Origin: Streptacidiphilus sp. PB12-B1b
Lineage (GTDB): Bacteria; Actinomycetota; Actinomycetes; Streptomycetales; Streptomycetaceae
Direction of reading: 5' to 3'
Length of the DNA: 64,000 nt
NCBI RefSeq assembly: GCF_014084125.1
Contig: NZ_CP048405.1
Coordinates: forward strand, 4,526,001 to 4,590,000
A program made the position numbers and the translations under genes. Positions 34,017 to 42,579 of the stretch are shown piece after piece. The first letter of the stretch is position 1, and each line of letters starts with the position of its first letter. The notes under the pieces were generated by a model that worked only from the letters and a program-made list of their open reading frames with translations, made no database searches and was not told where the DNA came from.

Positions 34017-35771
34017 TCAGTTGACGCAGGGGATGCCGCCCATCCGCACCGACGGCCCCTGGAACGGGATGTCGGTGGCGGCAGCGGCGGGCGCGCCCGG
34101 CGCGGCGGCCGCTCCGGGCAGGGCCAGCGGGGTCGCACCGGCCCCGAGCAGCACCTCCACATGGCCGGCCCGCACGTCCGGATCGGCGACCGCGGCGACG
34201 CCGCCGCCCAGCCTGGCCGCGATCCGCTGCGCGGCCTCGCCGACGCCGGTGCCGTAGCGGACCACCGTGGCCTGCCGCGCCACCGCGTTCCCGGTGCGTC
34301 CGGTGCCGAAGCCCAGCGCCGCCAGCGCCCGGGAGTCGGCAGAGGCCAGACCGGGCGTGCCGGAGCCGTTGAACACGTCGACGGTGGCCGCGGTGACGGC
34401 CGCCGGGAGGACGGACGGCGCGGCGGAGGCGGGCGGCGGCACCGGCGCGGCGGTCTGCGCCGAGGGCGAGGGCGAGGCCGGGGCCGAGGGGGCGGCGGAG
34501 GGTGCGTGGCCGGTCAGCCGCTGCATGATGGCCTGGATCTGGCCCGGGTCGACCAGGTTCACCGACTCGCCGCCCCGCTCGGCGAAGCCCTGCACCGGCA
34601 GGGTGTTGAAGACGACGTTCCCGCCGGTCAGGTTGGGGGCCTGGCGGGCGAAGTCCAGCAGGTTCCAGTGGCTGTCGACGACGACGTCCTTCTTCACCAC
34701 GGCGAACAGGCCCTGCATCTTGCCGACGTCGTCGAACAGCCCCTCCTGCTTCAGCTTGTACTCGACCGAGGAGAGGAACGCCTGCTGACGGTGGGTGCGG
34801 TCGAGGTCGCCGTTGGTCAGGTGGTGCCGCTGGCGGACGAAGGAGAGCGCCTGCGCCGCGTCCAGGCTGTTCAGCCCGGCGTGGAAGTCAGCGCCGGAGC
34901 CCTGCCCCCGCTCCGTTGGGTCGTACACGGCGTGGTTGAGGCAGACCGTGATCGGCTGCACCACCTGCGCGATGTCGTAGAAGCCCAGCAGGTTGACCTC
35001 GGCGAAGTGGTCGATCCGCACCCCGAGGAACTTCTGCACGGTGGCCAGGGTGGCCTCCCGGCCGACCTCCCGGCTGCGCTGCTCCAGCGCCGCCCCGGTC
35101 ACCCCCTGCTGGCTCAGCCGGGTCTCGGCGACGGCCTTGGCCAGGCCGTACGCCTCCTTGACCTTGTGCATGCCCTGGGCCGAACCGTCGCCGTTGTACG
35201 TCTCGACGTAGTCGTCGCGCGGCACCGAGACCGCCTCGACCTTGCCGCCGCCCTGCGGGATGTGCAGCAGGATCAGGGTGTTGGTGTTGTAGCCGCCGAT
35301 GGCGCTGGAGCCGGCGTTGAGGTCGTCCGAGACGAACTGCTTGGGCAGGTCGTCGCCGTTCATGTCCTTGCGGCTGTCCAGCCCGATCAGCAGCACGTTG
35401 ACCGAGCCGTCCGGGTTGGGCGGGGCGCCGTGCAGCGCGGCCAGCGCGTCAGAGGTCGTCAGCCCGTTGGTCAGCGAGTGGTAGGTGTACCAGGAGACGG
35501 CGCTGGTCAGCAGGACGCCGGAGGACAGCGCCACCGCCAGCAGCCGCATCGCCCGCGCCAGCCGGGAGCGCCTGCGCGGGGCCCGGCGCGGAGTGCCTGC
35601 GGGCGGACGGCCGGGGCTGCGGCGCGGGTGCGGCGGGCGGCCCGGGGGGACCGTCCGACCGGGCTCGGCCGTCGTCCTGCCCTGACGGGGGGTCCGGCCC
35701 ACCGGCGAGACGCCGCCCCGACCGCTGCCCGCCCGGCGCGCGGCGTAGCCGCCGACCTCTTGATCACGCAC
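34017..35771 (-). CDS. LytR-CpsA-Psr (LCP) family cell-wall ligase with LytR_C domain
   Basis: 584 residues from GTG 35771 with GGAGGAG upstream. A long basic Arg/Pro/Gly-rich cytoplasmic N-terminus (~75 residues) precedes one membrane helix (MRLLAVALSSGVLLTSAVSWY, by its ends). The LCP catalytic domain spans ~115-390, with LLIGLDSRKD, NTLILLHI, AVSVPRDDYV and LSFVRQRH motifs holding the conserved Asp and Arg residues. After a Pro/Ala/Ser linker, a LytR_C domain (VDVFNGSGTPGLA...) covers ~465-555. LCP enzymes transfer teichoic-acid or other polymers from lipid carriers to peptidoglycan outside the membrane. Confidence 0.93.
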   Translation of the reverse strand: MRDQEVGGYAARRAGSGRGGVSPVGRTPRQGRTTAEPGRTVPPGRPPHPRRSPGRPPAGTPRRAPRRRSRLARAMRLLAVALSSGVLLTSAVSWYTYHSLTNGLTTSDALAALHGAPPNPDGSVNVLLIGLDSRKDMNGDDLPKQFVSDDLNAGSSAIGGYNTNTLILLHIPQGGGKVEAVSVPRDDYVETYNGDGSAQGMHKVKEAYGLAKAVAETRLSQQGVTGAALEQRSREVGREATLATVQKFLGVRIDHFAEVNLLGFYDIAQVVQPITVCLNHAVYDPTERGQGSGADFHAGLNSLDAAQALSFVRQRHHLTNGDLDRTHRQQAFLSSVEYKLKQEGLFDDVGKMQGLFAVVKKDVVVDSHWNLLDFARQAPNLTGGNVVFNTLPVQGFAERGGESVNLVDPGQIQAIMQRLTGHAPSAAPSAPASPSPSAQTAAPVPPPASAAPSVLPAAVTAATVDVFNGSGTPGLASADSRALAALGFGTGRTGNAVARQATVVRYGTGVGEAAQRIAARLGGGVAAVADPDVRAGHVEVLLGAGATPLALPGAAAAPGAPAAAATDIPFQGPSVRMGGIPCVN

Positions 35772-35943
35772 CGCTGCTCCTCCGCGTCACCTGCGAACTC
35801 ACCTGCGGTCCGAGGAGCGCCGCCCTGCCGTCCGTTCCTTGGTTGGGGAATCTAGCAAGCGTCCACCGCCCTCAGCGGTACGGCTCGCCCAAGCCTGTCC
35901 GCCGGTTCCGTCCGGCCCTGCGGCGGCACGCGGCGGGCGGCCC

Positions 35944-36354
35944 TCACTCCACCCGGGGGCGGGGCCTGCGGACCGGAATCGCCAGCAGCGGCACCAGCGC
36001 CACCAGGGCCAGCACCTGCCCGACGACCGCCCAGACCTTGTCGGTGAACCAGACCGGCTCGTACATGTTGGGGAACGGCCCCAGCGTGCCGACGTCGACA
36101 TAGCGGTACACCAGCAGCGCGGCGAGCCCGCCGGCGGCGGTGAGCAGGGCGAACAGGTCGCCCAGCGGCCTGCGCCAGAGCAGCACCAGCAGCACGGCCA
36201 GGGCTGCCACCCCGGCCTCGATCCGGAACAGCGTGCCCTGGCTGACGTGCACGGTGACGGCGTCGTACTGCGGCGCCAGCTTGGCGTGGACACCGGCGTC
36301 GATCGCCAGGCCGACGGCCGCGATCACACGGAGCAGGAGGCGGACTGCGGCCAT
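35944..36354 (-). CDS. Small four-helix membrane protein (DoxX-like)
   Basis: 136 residues with four membrane segments (about residues 5-22, 48-64, 68-88, 110-128). Layout and the early DAGVHAKLA and YDAVTVHVSQGTLFRIEAG segments resemble actinobacterial DoxX-like/DUF membrane proteins. It lies 10 bases after the cupredoxin lipoprotein gene and is probably the last gene of the operon with it and the two ferritin-like genes. Function unknown; a role near electron or metal transfer is only inferred from neighbours. Confidence 0.75.
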   Translation of the reverse strand: MAAVRLLLRVIAAVGLAIDAGVHAKLAPQYDAVTVHVSQGTLFRIEAGVAALAVLLVLLWRRPLGDLFALLTAAGGLAALLVYRYVDVGTLGPFPNMYEPVWFTDKVWAVVGQVLALVALVPLLAIPVRRPRPRVE

Positions 36355-36364
36355 GGGAAGCTCC

Positions 36365-36775
36365 TCAACCGACGTTCAGGGTGCCGTGCATGAACTGGTG
36401 GATGGTGCAGATGTACGGGTAGCTCCCGGCCTTGGCGGGCGCGGTGAACGTCACGGTCGCACCGGAGTTGACGTCCCCGGTGTTGAACACCGAGCCGTCG
36501 GTCACGGTGTGCGCGGTGGAGTCGTGGTTGACCACGGTGACCTTCTCGCCGGGCTTCACCGTCAGCGCGGCGGGGTGGAAGGCGAAGTTGCTGATCACGA
36601 TCTGCGCGGCCGACGCCGCGCCCGAGCCGCTGGCCGACGCCATCGGGGAGGCGCTCGAACTGCTGGCGGCCGCAGGTGACTTGGTACTGGAAGACGAACC
36701 AGAACTGGAGCATCCGGCCAGGGGGATCAACAACAACCCCAGCAGCAGAGCGATCTGACGCGGGAACCTGAACAC
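36365..36775 (-). CDS. Cupredoxin-domain lipoprotein
   Basis: 136 residues from GTG 36775 with GAGGAC upstream. Lipoprotein signal ending LIPLAGC with the modified cysteine at residue 22; a Ser/Ala-rich linker to ~58; then a plastocyanin/azurin-like domain. Copper ligands can be placed: the histidine of DSTAHTVTD, the cysteine of YICTIH, that His, and the Met of HQFMHG. Expected to carry a type 1 copper site on the outer face of the membrane and move electrons. Next to ferritin-like proteins and a membrane protein. Confidence 0.88.
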   Translation of the reverse strand: MFRFPRQIALLLGLLLIPLAGCSSSGSSSSTKSPAAASSSSASPMASASGSGAASAAQIVISNFAFHPAALTVKPGEKVTVVNHDSTAHTVTDGSVFNTGDVNSGATVTFTAPAKAGSYPYICTIHQFMHGTLNVG

Positions 36776-36892
36776 GACGGCGTCCTCACCTGTGAGCCGA
36801 AACAGTGGAAGTAGCGGGGGTACAGCGGGGGCGGTGCGCCGCCGTGGGGGTGAAGGTGGCGCACCGCCGGATCCGATGGAGCGTCAGATGCC

Positions 36893-37720
36893 CTAGACCG
36901 TAAGCAGGCTGGGGCTGGCGGCCTTGTCGGTGGGGAGGAAGTCGTCGGGGACGGGGTACTGTCCCAGGACGAAGTAGAGGATGGAAGCGTGCATGGCCTC
37001 GACCGGGGCGATGCTGGCGGCGGTGGCGATGCCGCCCGCGCTGCTGACGCTGTACGTGGCGTACAGGTACGTCTGCGCGGCCTGGTTCTCCAGGTCCAGC
37101 GCCAGCTGGGCCACGGCGCCGGCGCTGGTGGCGGCGCCCAGGGCCTTGAGCGTGGCCGCCTGGTTGGACAGCGGCACATTGGAGATGGCGGGCTTGCCGG
37201 CGCCGGTCAGGATCGCGTTCCAGGCCTTGGCGTGGTCGGCGTGCTGGGCCATCGCGGTGGTGGCGAAGGTCCCCACCGCGGGCGGGACGGTGCCCAGCTT
37301 CCCGGCCTTGGCGGCGGACAGCGCGGCCGCGTACGCGCCCACGGCCTGGTTCTCCAACGCCGTCGCCAGCGCCACCAGTTGCAGGTCACCGGTGTACATG
37401 CTGCTCGCCGACGGCGAACCCGACATGCTGTCGCCGGGCGCCGCCACCGCGTTCTTGGTGGAGCTGCTGGAGCAGGCGGCCAGTGCCATGGCGGCGGCCA
37501 CGCCGCCGGCGCCGAGCAGGAACCCGCGCCGCGAACCCATGCGCAGCCGCTCCACCCCGGCCGACTCCGGCTGGGTGTCCCGCAGTTCCTCGGTGAGTTC
37601 CGCCGCGGCGGCGTGCATCCGCGGCAGGTACTCCTGGTGCGCCTGGTCCAGGTCGCGGGTGAGCCGTGACAGCTCGCCCTCGGAGATCGGCAGCTCCCAG
37701 CCGCCGTTGCCAGCACTCAC
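36893..37720 (-). CDS. Tat-signal ferritin-like domain protein (DUF4439-type) B
   Basis: 275 residues. The N-terminal ~62 residues look cytoplasmic and helical; then an internal twin-arginine-like SRRGFLLGAGGVAAAMALAACS with lipobox LAAC near residue 82; then a ferritin-like four-helix domain (~115-265) with helices carrying ALENQAVGAY, QHADHAKAWN, LENQAAQTYLYA and PVEAMHASIL, the Glu/His pattern that could bind two metals. An internal signal this far from the start is unusual and the true start may be downstream. The GTG overlaps the preceding stop by four bases (GTGA). Confidence 0.8.
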   Translation of the reverse strand: MSAGNGGWELPISEGELSRLTRDLDQAHQEYLPRMHAAAAELTEELRDTQPESAGVERLRMGSRRGFLLGAGGVAAAMALAACSSSSTKNAVAAPGDSMSGSPSASSMYTGDLQLVALATALENQAVGAYAAALSAAKAGKLGTVPPAVGTFATTAMAQHADHAKAWNAILTGAGKPAISNVPLSNQAATLKALGAATSAGAVAQLALDLENQAAQTYLYATYSVSSAGGIATAASIAPVEAMHASILYFVLGQYPVPDDFLPTDKAASPSLLTV

Positions 37721-38499
37721 TGCACAGCCCCTTCGGTGATCGGGGAAGCGTTCTTCGTCGGATAGAAGGCGTCGGGGATGCCGACGCTGCCCGCCGCCGC
37801 GGGCAGCTTCGCCAGGTCGGTCGGGATGGCGATCAGCGACGCGTCCCCGGCGGCCAGCAGTGCCTGCACCGACAGCAACACGGCACGGTGCTGCGCCTCC
37901 ACCGGCGCGACCGACGCGAACAGCTTCCGCAGCGAGGCCTCGGTGACCTTCGAGACGTACGCGGTGTAGGTCTGCGCCGCGGTGTCCTCCAGCGTGATGG
38001 CCAGGCTCACCACGTCCGCCGGGGTCTTGATCGAGGGCAGCATCTGCTTGACCACGGCCGCGTACTTCGGGTCCGGGTCGTTCTGCGCCTTGCCGCCCGC
38101 CTGCGTGGCCGCCGCGTTGAACGCCTGCGCGTGCGCCTTGTGCTGGGCGGTGGTCTTGGTGATGAACGCCGCGACCGTCTTGTTGCCGTCCTTGATGAAC
38201 GGCAGCCCGGCGGCGGTGGTGTAGACGCTCACCGCCAGGTTCTCGATCGACGCCGCCGTCTGCAGCGCCATGATGTCGTCGCTGGAAGCGGCCGCCGCCC
38301 TGCCCGCGCCCAGCAGTGCCGCACCGCCTGCCAGCGCCGCCACCGAGCCGCCGCGCTGCCACCAGCGCCGCACCGGCTCCTGCTGCTGCCCGTACTCGGT
38401 GAGTGCCTCACGGGTGATCCTGACCGCGTCGCTGTTCAGGTCCTGCGACTCTTCGGTCAGCTCCGCGAGCAACCGGGTATCGAGGTTCTCCTCGCCCAT
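37717..38499 (-). CDS. Ferritin-like domain protein A
   Basis: 260 residues from ATG 38499; GTG 38520 is an in-frame alternative and neither has a strong ribosome-binding site. As in its downstream neighbour, a ~50-residue helical head precedes a hydrophobic helix (GGSVAALAGGAALLGAGRAAA) and then a ferritin-like bundle with SIENLAVSVY, TTAQHKAHAQAFN, LEDTAAQTYTAY and PVEAQHRAVLL. The two proteins are clearly paralogous in domain order and are translationally coupled. Role unknown; metal-dependent redox or oxidative-stress protection at the membrane is a reasonable inference. Confidence 0.8.
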   Translation of the reverse strand: MGEENLDTRLLAELTEESQDLNSDAVRITREALTEYGQQQEPVRRWWQRGGSVAALAGGAALLGAGRAAAASSDDIMALQTAASIENLAVSVYTTAAGLPFIKDGNKTVAAFITKTTAQHKAHAQAFNAAATQAGGKAQNDPDPKYAAVVKQMLPSIKTPADVVSLAITLEDTAAQTYTAYVSKVTEASLRKLFASVAPVEAQHRAVLLSVQALLAAGDASLIAIPTDLAKLPAAAGSVGIPDAFYPTKNASPITEGAVQ

Positions 38500-38920
38500 C
38501 ACGCCCCATCTCTGTTCCACGGACTACGTGGGACGCACCGGCCTGCTGCCAGCGCCTCCTGGTCATCTTTCGGGACAGAGCGGCCGATGGACGGGTCCAA
38601 GTGGCGTAGAACGCCCGCATTCATCCGATCGGGGGATCTGACGCCCCTTCCGGAGCAGCGCGGGCGTCCGGGCGCGCGCGGGTCGGCTTTCAGGGAGCGG
38701 CCCTTGACAGTGGGACGACATGACCAAGGCATGTGGTTGCACCATTCACATGTGCTGAAAGTCTCATCCCTTGGAGCGTGTGCTGATGATGTTCCTTCAT
38801 TCGGGGGCCTGATGATGGTCCAGTCGAGTTACCTGGCGCCGGGGTCGTCCCGATATGGACGATCGGCGGGGCCAACGGCCTTTCCCAGAAGGGTCGGGGC
38901 AGTGAGCAGGAGGAACGCGC
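38500..38920. other. Spacer between ferritin-like operon and CIS regulator
   Basis: About 420 bases carrying divergent promoters. TTGACA occurs at 38704-38709 without an obvious -10 partner. CATGTG (38730-38735) and CACATG (38747-38752) form a 6-bp inverted repeat with an 11-base spacer, a possible site for the LuxR-type regulator that follows. AT content is higher near 38720-38800 than in the genes. No ORF here has coding character. Confidence 0.5.
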
Positions 38921-39619
38921 ATGCATCAGGCAGTTGACCAGCGTGTCGAGACCTTCCGGTTGGACCATGGTCCCCGGATCGGCGCCGTCGGCCGAAGCGC
39001 AGCGCGCGTGGTCGTGGAGATACATGCCACCGACCCGATATCCAGAGCGGGTGCGGCCCACCACCTGTGCCAGTACCCGGGGATCACGCTGTCCGACGAG
39101 GAACGGCCGGACAGCGTCAGCGTCGCCGTGGTGATCGCCGAGACCGTGGACGACTCGGTCCTGCAGACCCTGCGGCGGCTGACGCGCGGCGGTCTGGGCA
39201 ATGTCGTGCTGGTGGTGGCGCGGATGCGGGAGTTCCAGCTGCTGGAGGTGGTGGAGTGCGGGGTGGGCACCATCCTGTGGCGTCATGAGGCCGACGCGGC
39301 ACGGCTGTTGCAGGGGGTGCTGGCCGCCGCGCGCGGTGACGGCAACCTGCCCACCGACCTGCTGGGGCGGCTGCTCACCCAGGTGGGGCGGATGCAGCGG
39401 AGCGCCGCCGAGGGCACGGCCGTCCCGGTCGGGCTCAGCGAGCGGGAGACGGACGTCCTGCGGCTGGTCGCCGACGGGCTGGACACCTCGGAGATCGCCG
39501 CGCGGCTGTCCTACTCCGAACGCACCGTCAAGAACGTCCTGCACGGGCTGACCAGTCGGCTCCATCTGCGCAACCGGGCCCACGCCGTGGCCTACGCCCT
39601 GCGCGAGGGCTACATCTGA
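38921..39619 (+). CDS. LuxR-type regulator with atypical receiver, head of CIS locus
   Basis: 232 residues. Residues ~25-150 have receiver-like topology, but the phospho-acceptor position reads AVVIAETV with no aspartate, so it is probably phosphorylation-independent. The LuxR/GerE helix-turn-helix covers ~165-230 (LSERETDVLRLVADGLDTSEIA ... SYSERTVKNVLHGL). GGAGGAA precedes the ATG. It stands immediately upstream of the CIS cap and ATPase genes and is the obvious candidate for control of the locus. Confidence 0.88.
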   Translation: MHQAVDQRVETFRLDHGPRIGAVGRSAARVVVEIHATDPISRAGAAHHLCQYPGITLSDEERPDSVSVAVVIAETVDDSVLQTLRRLTRGGLGNVVLVVARMREFQLLEVVECGVGTILWRHEADAARLLQGVLAAARGDGNLPTDLLGRLLTQVGRMQRSAAEGTAVPVGLSERETDVLRLVADGLDTSEIAARLSYSERTVKNVLHGLTSRLHLRNRAHAVAYALREGYI

Positions 39620-39704
39620 CCGGTCGTCGGCGGTCCGGCCGCCGCCGCGACGACCAGGACGATCCAGGACGACCAGTGACCATCAGGACAAGAGGACCAG
39701 CAAG

Positions 39705-40364
39705 GTGATCCACGAGATCGACGAGGTGCTGCGCGGGGTACTGCGCGGCGGCAGCCTGGCGGGCACGGAGGTGGAGGTGGCGTTCGACGCGCCGACCCGC
39801 GACTGGGCGGCCAAGCGCACCGTGCCCACCCTCGACGCCTACCTGTACGACATCCGCGAGGACGTCAACCGGCGCGAGCGCGGGGCGGTCGCCGTCCGCG
39901 ACGAGCACGGGACGGTGGTGCGGCGGCGTCAGCCCCCGCGCTGGTTCCGGCTCTCCTACCTGGTGACGGCCTGGACCAAGCGCCCCGAGGACGAGCACCG
40001 GCTGCTCTCCGCCGCGCTCACCACCCTGCTGCGCGGGGAGGTGCTGCCGCCCGGGTCGCTGACCGGCGCGCTGGCCGAACTCGGCCTGGCCGTACCGATC
40101 ACCGTGGCCATGCCGCCCGCCGAGTCCCGCTCGCTGGCCGACATCTGGTCCGCGCTCGGCGGCGAGCTCAAGCCCTCGCTGGACGTGGTGATCACCGCGC
40201 CGATACCGGTCTCGCCGGAGTACCCGGCCGGTCCGCCGGTCACCGAGTGGACGTCCGTGCGGGTGCGCGGCACCGACGGCACCCTGGACGACTCGGCCAC
40301 CCGCACCCGCCGCCTGCCGCCGCCCAAGCGGCCCACCGGACCGCAGGGGACACCGGCCTCGTGA
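39705..40364 (+). CDS. cis16: CIS cap / tail-terminator protein (DUF4255, Cis16/Afp16-type)
   Basis: 219 residues. DUF4255 signature: IHEIDEVLRGVLR at the start, VEVAFDAPTRDW, LDAYLYDIRED, and RLSYLVTAWTKRPEDEHRLLS. In Afp, PVC and Streptomyces CIS this protein caps the upper end of sheath and tube. The last 30 residues are a Pro/Arg-rich tail. GTG start with AAGAGGA upstream; the stop overlaps the ATPase start (GTGA). Confidence 0.93.
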   Translation: MIHEIDEVLRGVLRGGSLAGTEVEVAFDAPTRDWAAKRTVPTLDAYLYDIREDVNRRERGAVAVRDEHGTVVRRRQPPRWFRLSYLVTAWTKRPEDEHRLLSAALTTLLRGEVLPPGSLTGALAELGLAVPITVAMPPAESRSLADIWSALGGELKPSLDVVITAPIPVSPEYPAGPPVTEWTSVRVRGTDGTLDDSATRTRRLPPPKRPTGPQGTPAS

Positions 40365-42532
40365 CCCGCCCCGACACGGCGACCCCGTACGGCACCGCGA
40401 CCCCGTACGGCCCCGCGACCGCCGGTGACGCGGCGCACGCCGACGCCCTGCGCGAGCACCTGGCCGAACTGCGGCAGCGGGTCGCGCTGCTGGTGGAGGC
40501 CCGCAGCGCGACCGACCCCACCGCGGGCGATCCGCTGCGCGGCCTGCACCTGCCGCCCGAGGCCGTGCACCACCTGCTCAGCGGCGGGCCCGCGCTGCCG
40601 CCGCCCCCGCCGCCCCCGGTGCCGCTGCCCCCGCCCGCGCCGTCGGCCGGCTCCGGCGGCGCGGGCCACGGCGACCGGCTGCCCGGCCTGACCGCCCGCT
40701 GCGGCCTCACCGGGCTCGACCTGCAATTCCTGCTGCTGGCCCTGGCCCCGGACCTGGACCGGGGCTTCGAGCAGTTCTACGGCTACCTCAACGACGACGT
40801 CAGCCGGCGCCGCGCCACCACCGGCACCGTCCTGGACCTGTGCGGGCTGCCCGCCGACTCCGCCGCAGGCCGGGCCAGGCTGCACCCCTCCGCGCCGCTG
40901 CGGGCGCTTGGGCTGCTGACCGTCGAGGACCCGGAGCGCCCCTTCCTCAGCCGGACGCTGACCGTGCCCGACCGGGTCGCCGCGCACCTGCTGGGCGACG
41001 ACACGCCCGACCCGCAACTCCCGGACGCGGTGCGGCTGGTGCGTGCGGACGCGGACGCCGACCCTGTCGTCCGCCCCGAGGACGAGCTGGCGGTACGGCT
41101 CGCCAAGCGGATCGCCGACGCCCCGCTCCTGGTCCATCTGCGCGAGGCGCGTCCGGGCTGCGGAATCCCGCAGGCCGTGGCCGCGCTGCAGCTGGCCGGG
41201 CTGGACGCGCTGCACCTGGACTGCGACCGGCTCGCCGCCGACACGCCCGACCCGGCCACCGGGCACGCACCGCCCGCGGCCCCGGCCTGGATACCGGCGC
41301 TGCTGCGCGAGGCCCGGCTGCGCGGCGCGGGCATCGTCGCCGGGCCGCTGCCGGCCAGGGGCGCGGGACCGCTGGTACGGGCCCTCGCCGACACCGACGT
41401 ACCGGTCCTGCTGACCGGGGCGACGCCCTGCGACCCGGAGTGGACCGGTCGGCGCATCCTGCTGCTGGACGCACCCGAGCCCCCGGCCGAGCCGGAGCAG
41501 CTCTGGCGGGCCGCGCTCGCCGGTCGCGCGGACGGCAGGAGCGAGGGCGGGGGCGAGGGCCCGGGTGACGGCTTCGACCTGGCGGCGGCGGTCGCCCCCT
41601 ATCGGCTGTCGGCCGGGCAGATCCGCCGGGCCGCTGCGGCGGCGGTGGACCTGGCCGACTTCGAGGGGGTGCCGCTGGGCCCGTCGCAGCTGCGCCGGGC
41701 GGCGCTCGGCCAGTCCGCCTCCGGTCTGGAGCAGCACTCGCGCCGGATCCGCCCGGCGGTCGACTGGTCCGATCTGCTGCTGCCCGAGCAGCCGCTGACG
41801 CAGCTGCGCGAGCTGGCCCAGCGGGCCCGGCACCGGGACCGGGTGCTGGGCGCGTGGGGTCTGCGCGCGGGCGGCGGGCGCGGCCGGGGCGTGGTGGCCC
41901 TGTTCGCCGGGGATTCGGGCACCGGCAAGACCCTCGCGGCCGAAGTGGTCTCCGCCGACCTGGGGTTGGACCTGTACGTGGTGCAGCTGTCGGCCGTGGT
42001 CGACAAGTACGTCGGCGAGACCGAGAAGAACCTGGAGCGGATCTTCACCGAGGCCGACCGGGTGGATGCGGTGCTGCTCTTCGACGAGGCCGACGCGGTC
42101 TTCGGCAAGCGCTCCGAGGTCAAGGACAGCCACGACCGGTACGCCAACCTGGAGAGCGCCTACCTGCTGCAGCGGCTGGAGTCCTTCGACGGCATCGCGG
42201 TGCTGACCACCAATCTGCGCTCGAACATCGACGACGCCTTCACCCGGCGGCTGGACCTCGTGGTCGACTTCCCCTTCCCCGGCCCGGAGCAGCGCCTGGC
42301 GCTGTGGCAGCACAGCCTGTCCCGGGTGCCGACGGTCGAGGGCCTGGACGCCTCGCGCTGCGCGCGGGAGTTCGAGCTGTCCGGCGGATCGGTGCGCAGC
42401 GCGGTGACCACGGCCGCGTACCTGGCCGCCGGGCGCGGCGAGCCGGTGACCGGGGCGGATCTGCTGGAGGGTGCGCGCCGGGAGTACCGCAAGGCGGGGC
42501 GGCTGGTGCTGGAGGACGACGCGGCCTGGTGA
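40361..42532 (+). CDS. cis15: CIS AAA+ ATPase (Cis15/Afp15-type)
   Basis: 723 residues. The N-terminal ~450 hold a Pro-rich linker near 85-100 and a degenerate first AAA-like/winged region; the C-terminal AAA+ module has Walker A GDSGTGKT near 516, Walker B VLLFDEADAVF near 570, sensor LTTNLRSNID and an arginine finger region FTRRLDLV. In eCIS loci this ATPase is needed for full assembly, acting on the cap/sheath end. GTG overlaps the cis16 stop by four bases. It converges with the CisA-like gene 48 bases away. Confidence 0.93.
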   Translation: MTRPDTATPYGTATPYGPATAGDAAHADALREHLAELRQRVALLVEARSATDPTAGDPLRGLHLPPEAVHHLLSGGPALPPPPPPPVPLPPPAPSAGSGGAGHGDRLPGLTARCGLTGLDLQFLLLALAPDLDRGFEQFYGYLNDDVSRRRATTGTVLDLCGLPADSAAGRARLHPSAPLRALGLLTVEDPERPFLSRTLTVPDRVAAHLLGDDTPDPQLPDAVRLVRADADADPVVRPEDELAVRLAKRIADAPLLVHLREARPGCGIPQAVAALQLAGLDALHLDCDRLAADTPDPATGHAPPAAPAWIPALLREARLRGAGIVAGPLPARGAGPLVRALADTDVPVLLTGATPCDPEWTGRRILLLDAPEPPAEPEQLWRAALAGRADGRSEGGGEGPGDGFDLAAAVAPYRLSAGQIRRAAAAAVDLADFEGVPLGPSQLRRAALGQSASGLEQHSRRIRPAVDWSDLLLPEQPLTQLRELAQRARHRDRVLGAWGLRAGGGRGRGVVALFAGDSGTGKTLAAEVVSADLGLDLYVVQLSAVVDKYVGETEKNLERIFTEADRVDAVLLFDEADAVFGKRSEVKDSHDRYANLESAYLLQRLESFDGIAVLTTNLRSNIDDAFTRRLDLVVDFPFPGPEQRLALWQHSLSRVPTVEGLDASRCAREFELSGGSVRSAVTTAAYLAAGRGEPVTGADLLEGARREYRKAGRLVLEDDAAW

Positions 42533-42579
42533 CCCGGGCCGCGCGCGTCCACCGCTGGGGCCACCGCTTAGGCCCGGCG

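Noticed and set aside
37666-38937. 423-codon plus-strand frame across the ferritin-like genes
   Set aside because: Low-complexity Arg/Gly/Val shadow of two minus-strand genes with recognisable domains.
39620-39704. Terminator after the LuxR-type gene
   Set aside because: GC-rich stem near 39625-39656 has bulges and no T-run; not strong enough to list.
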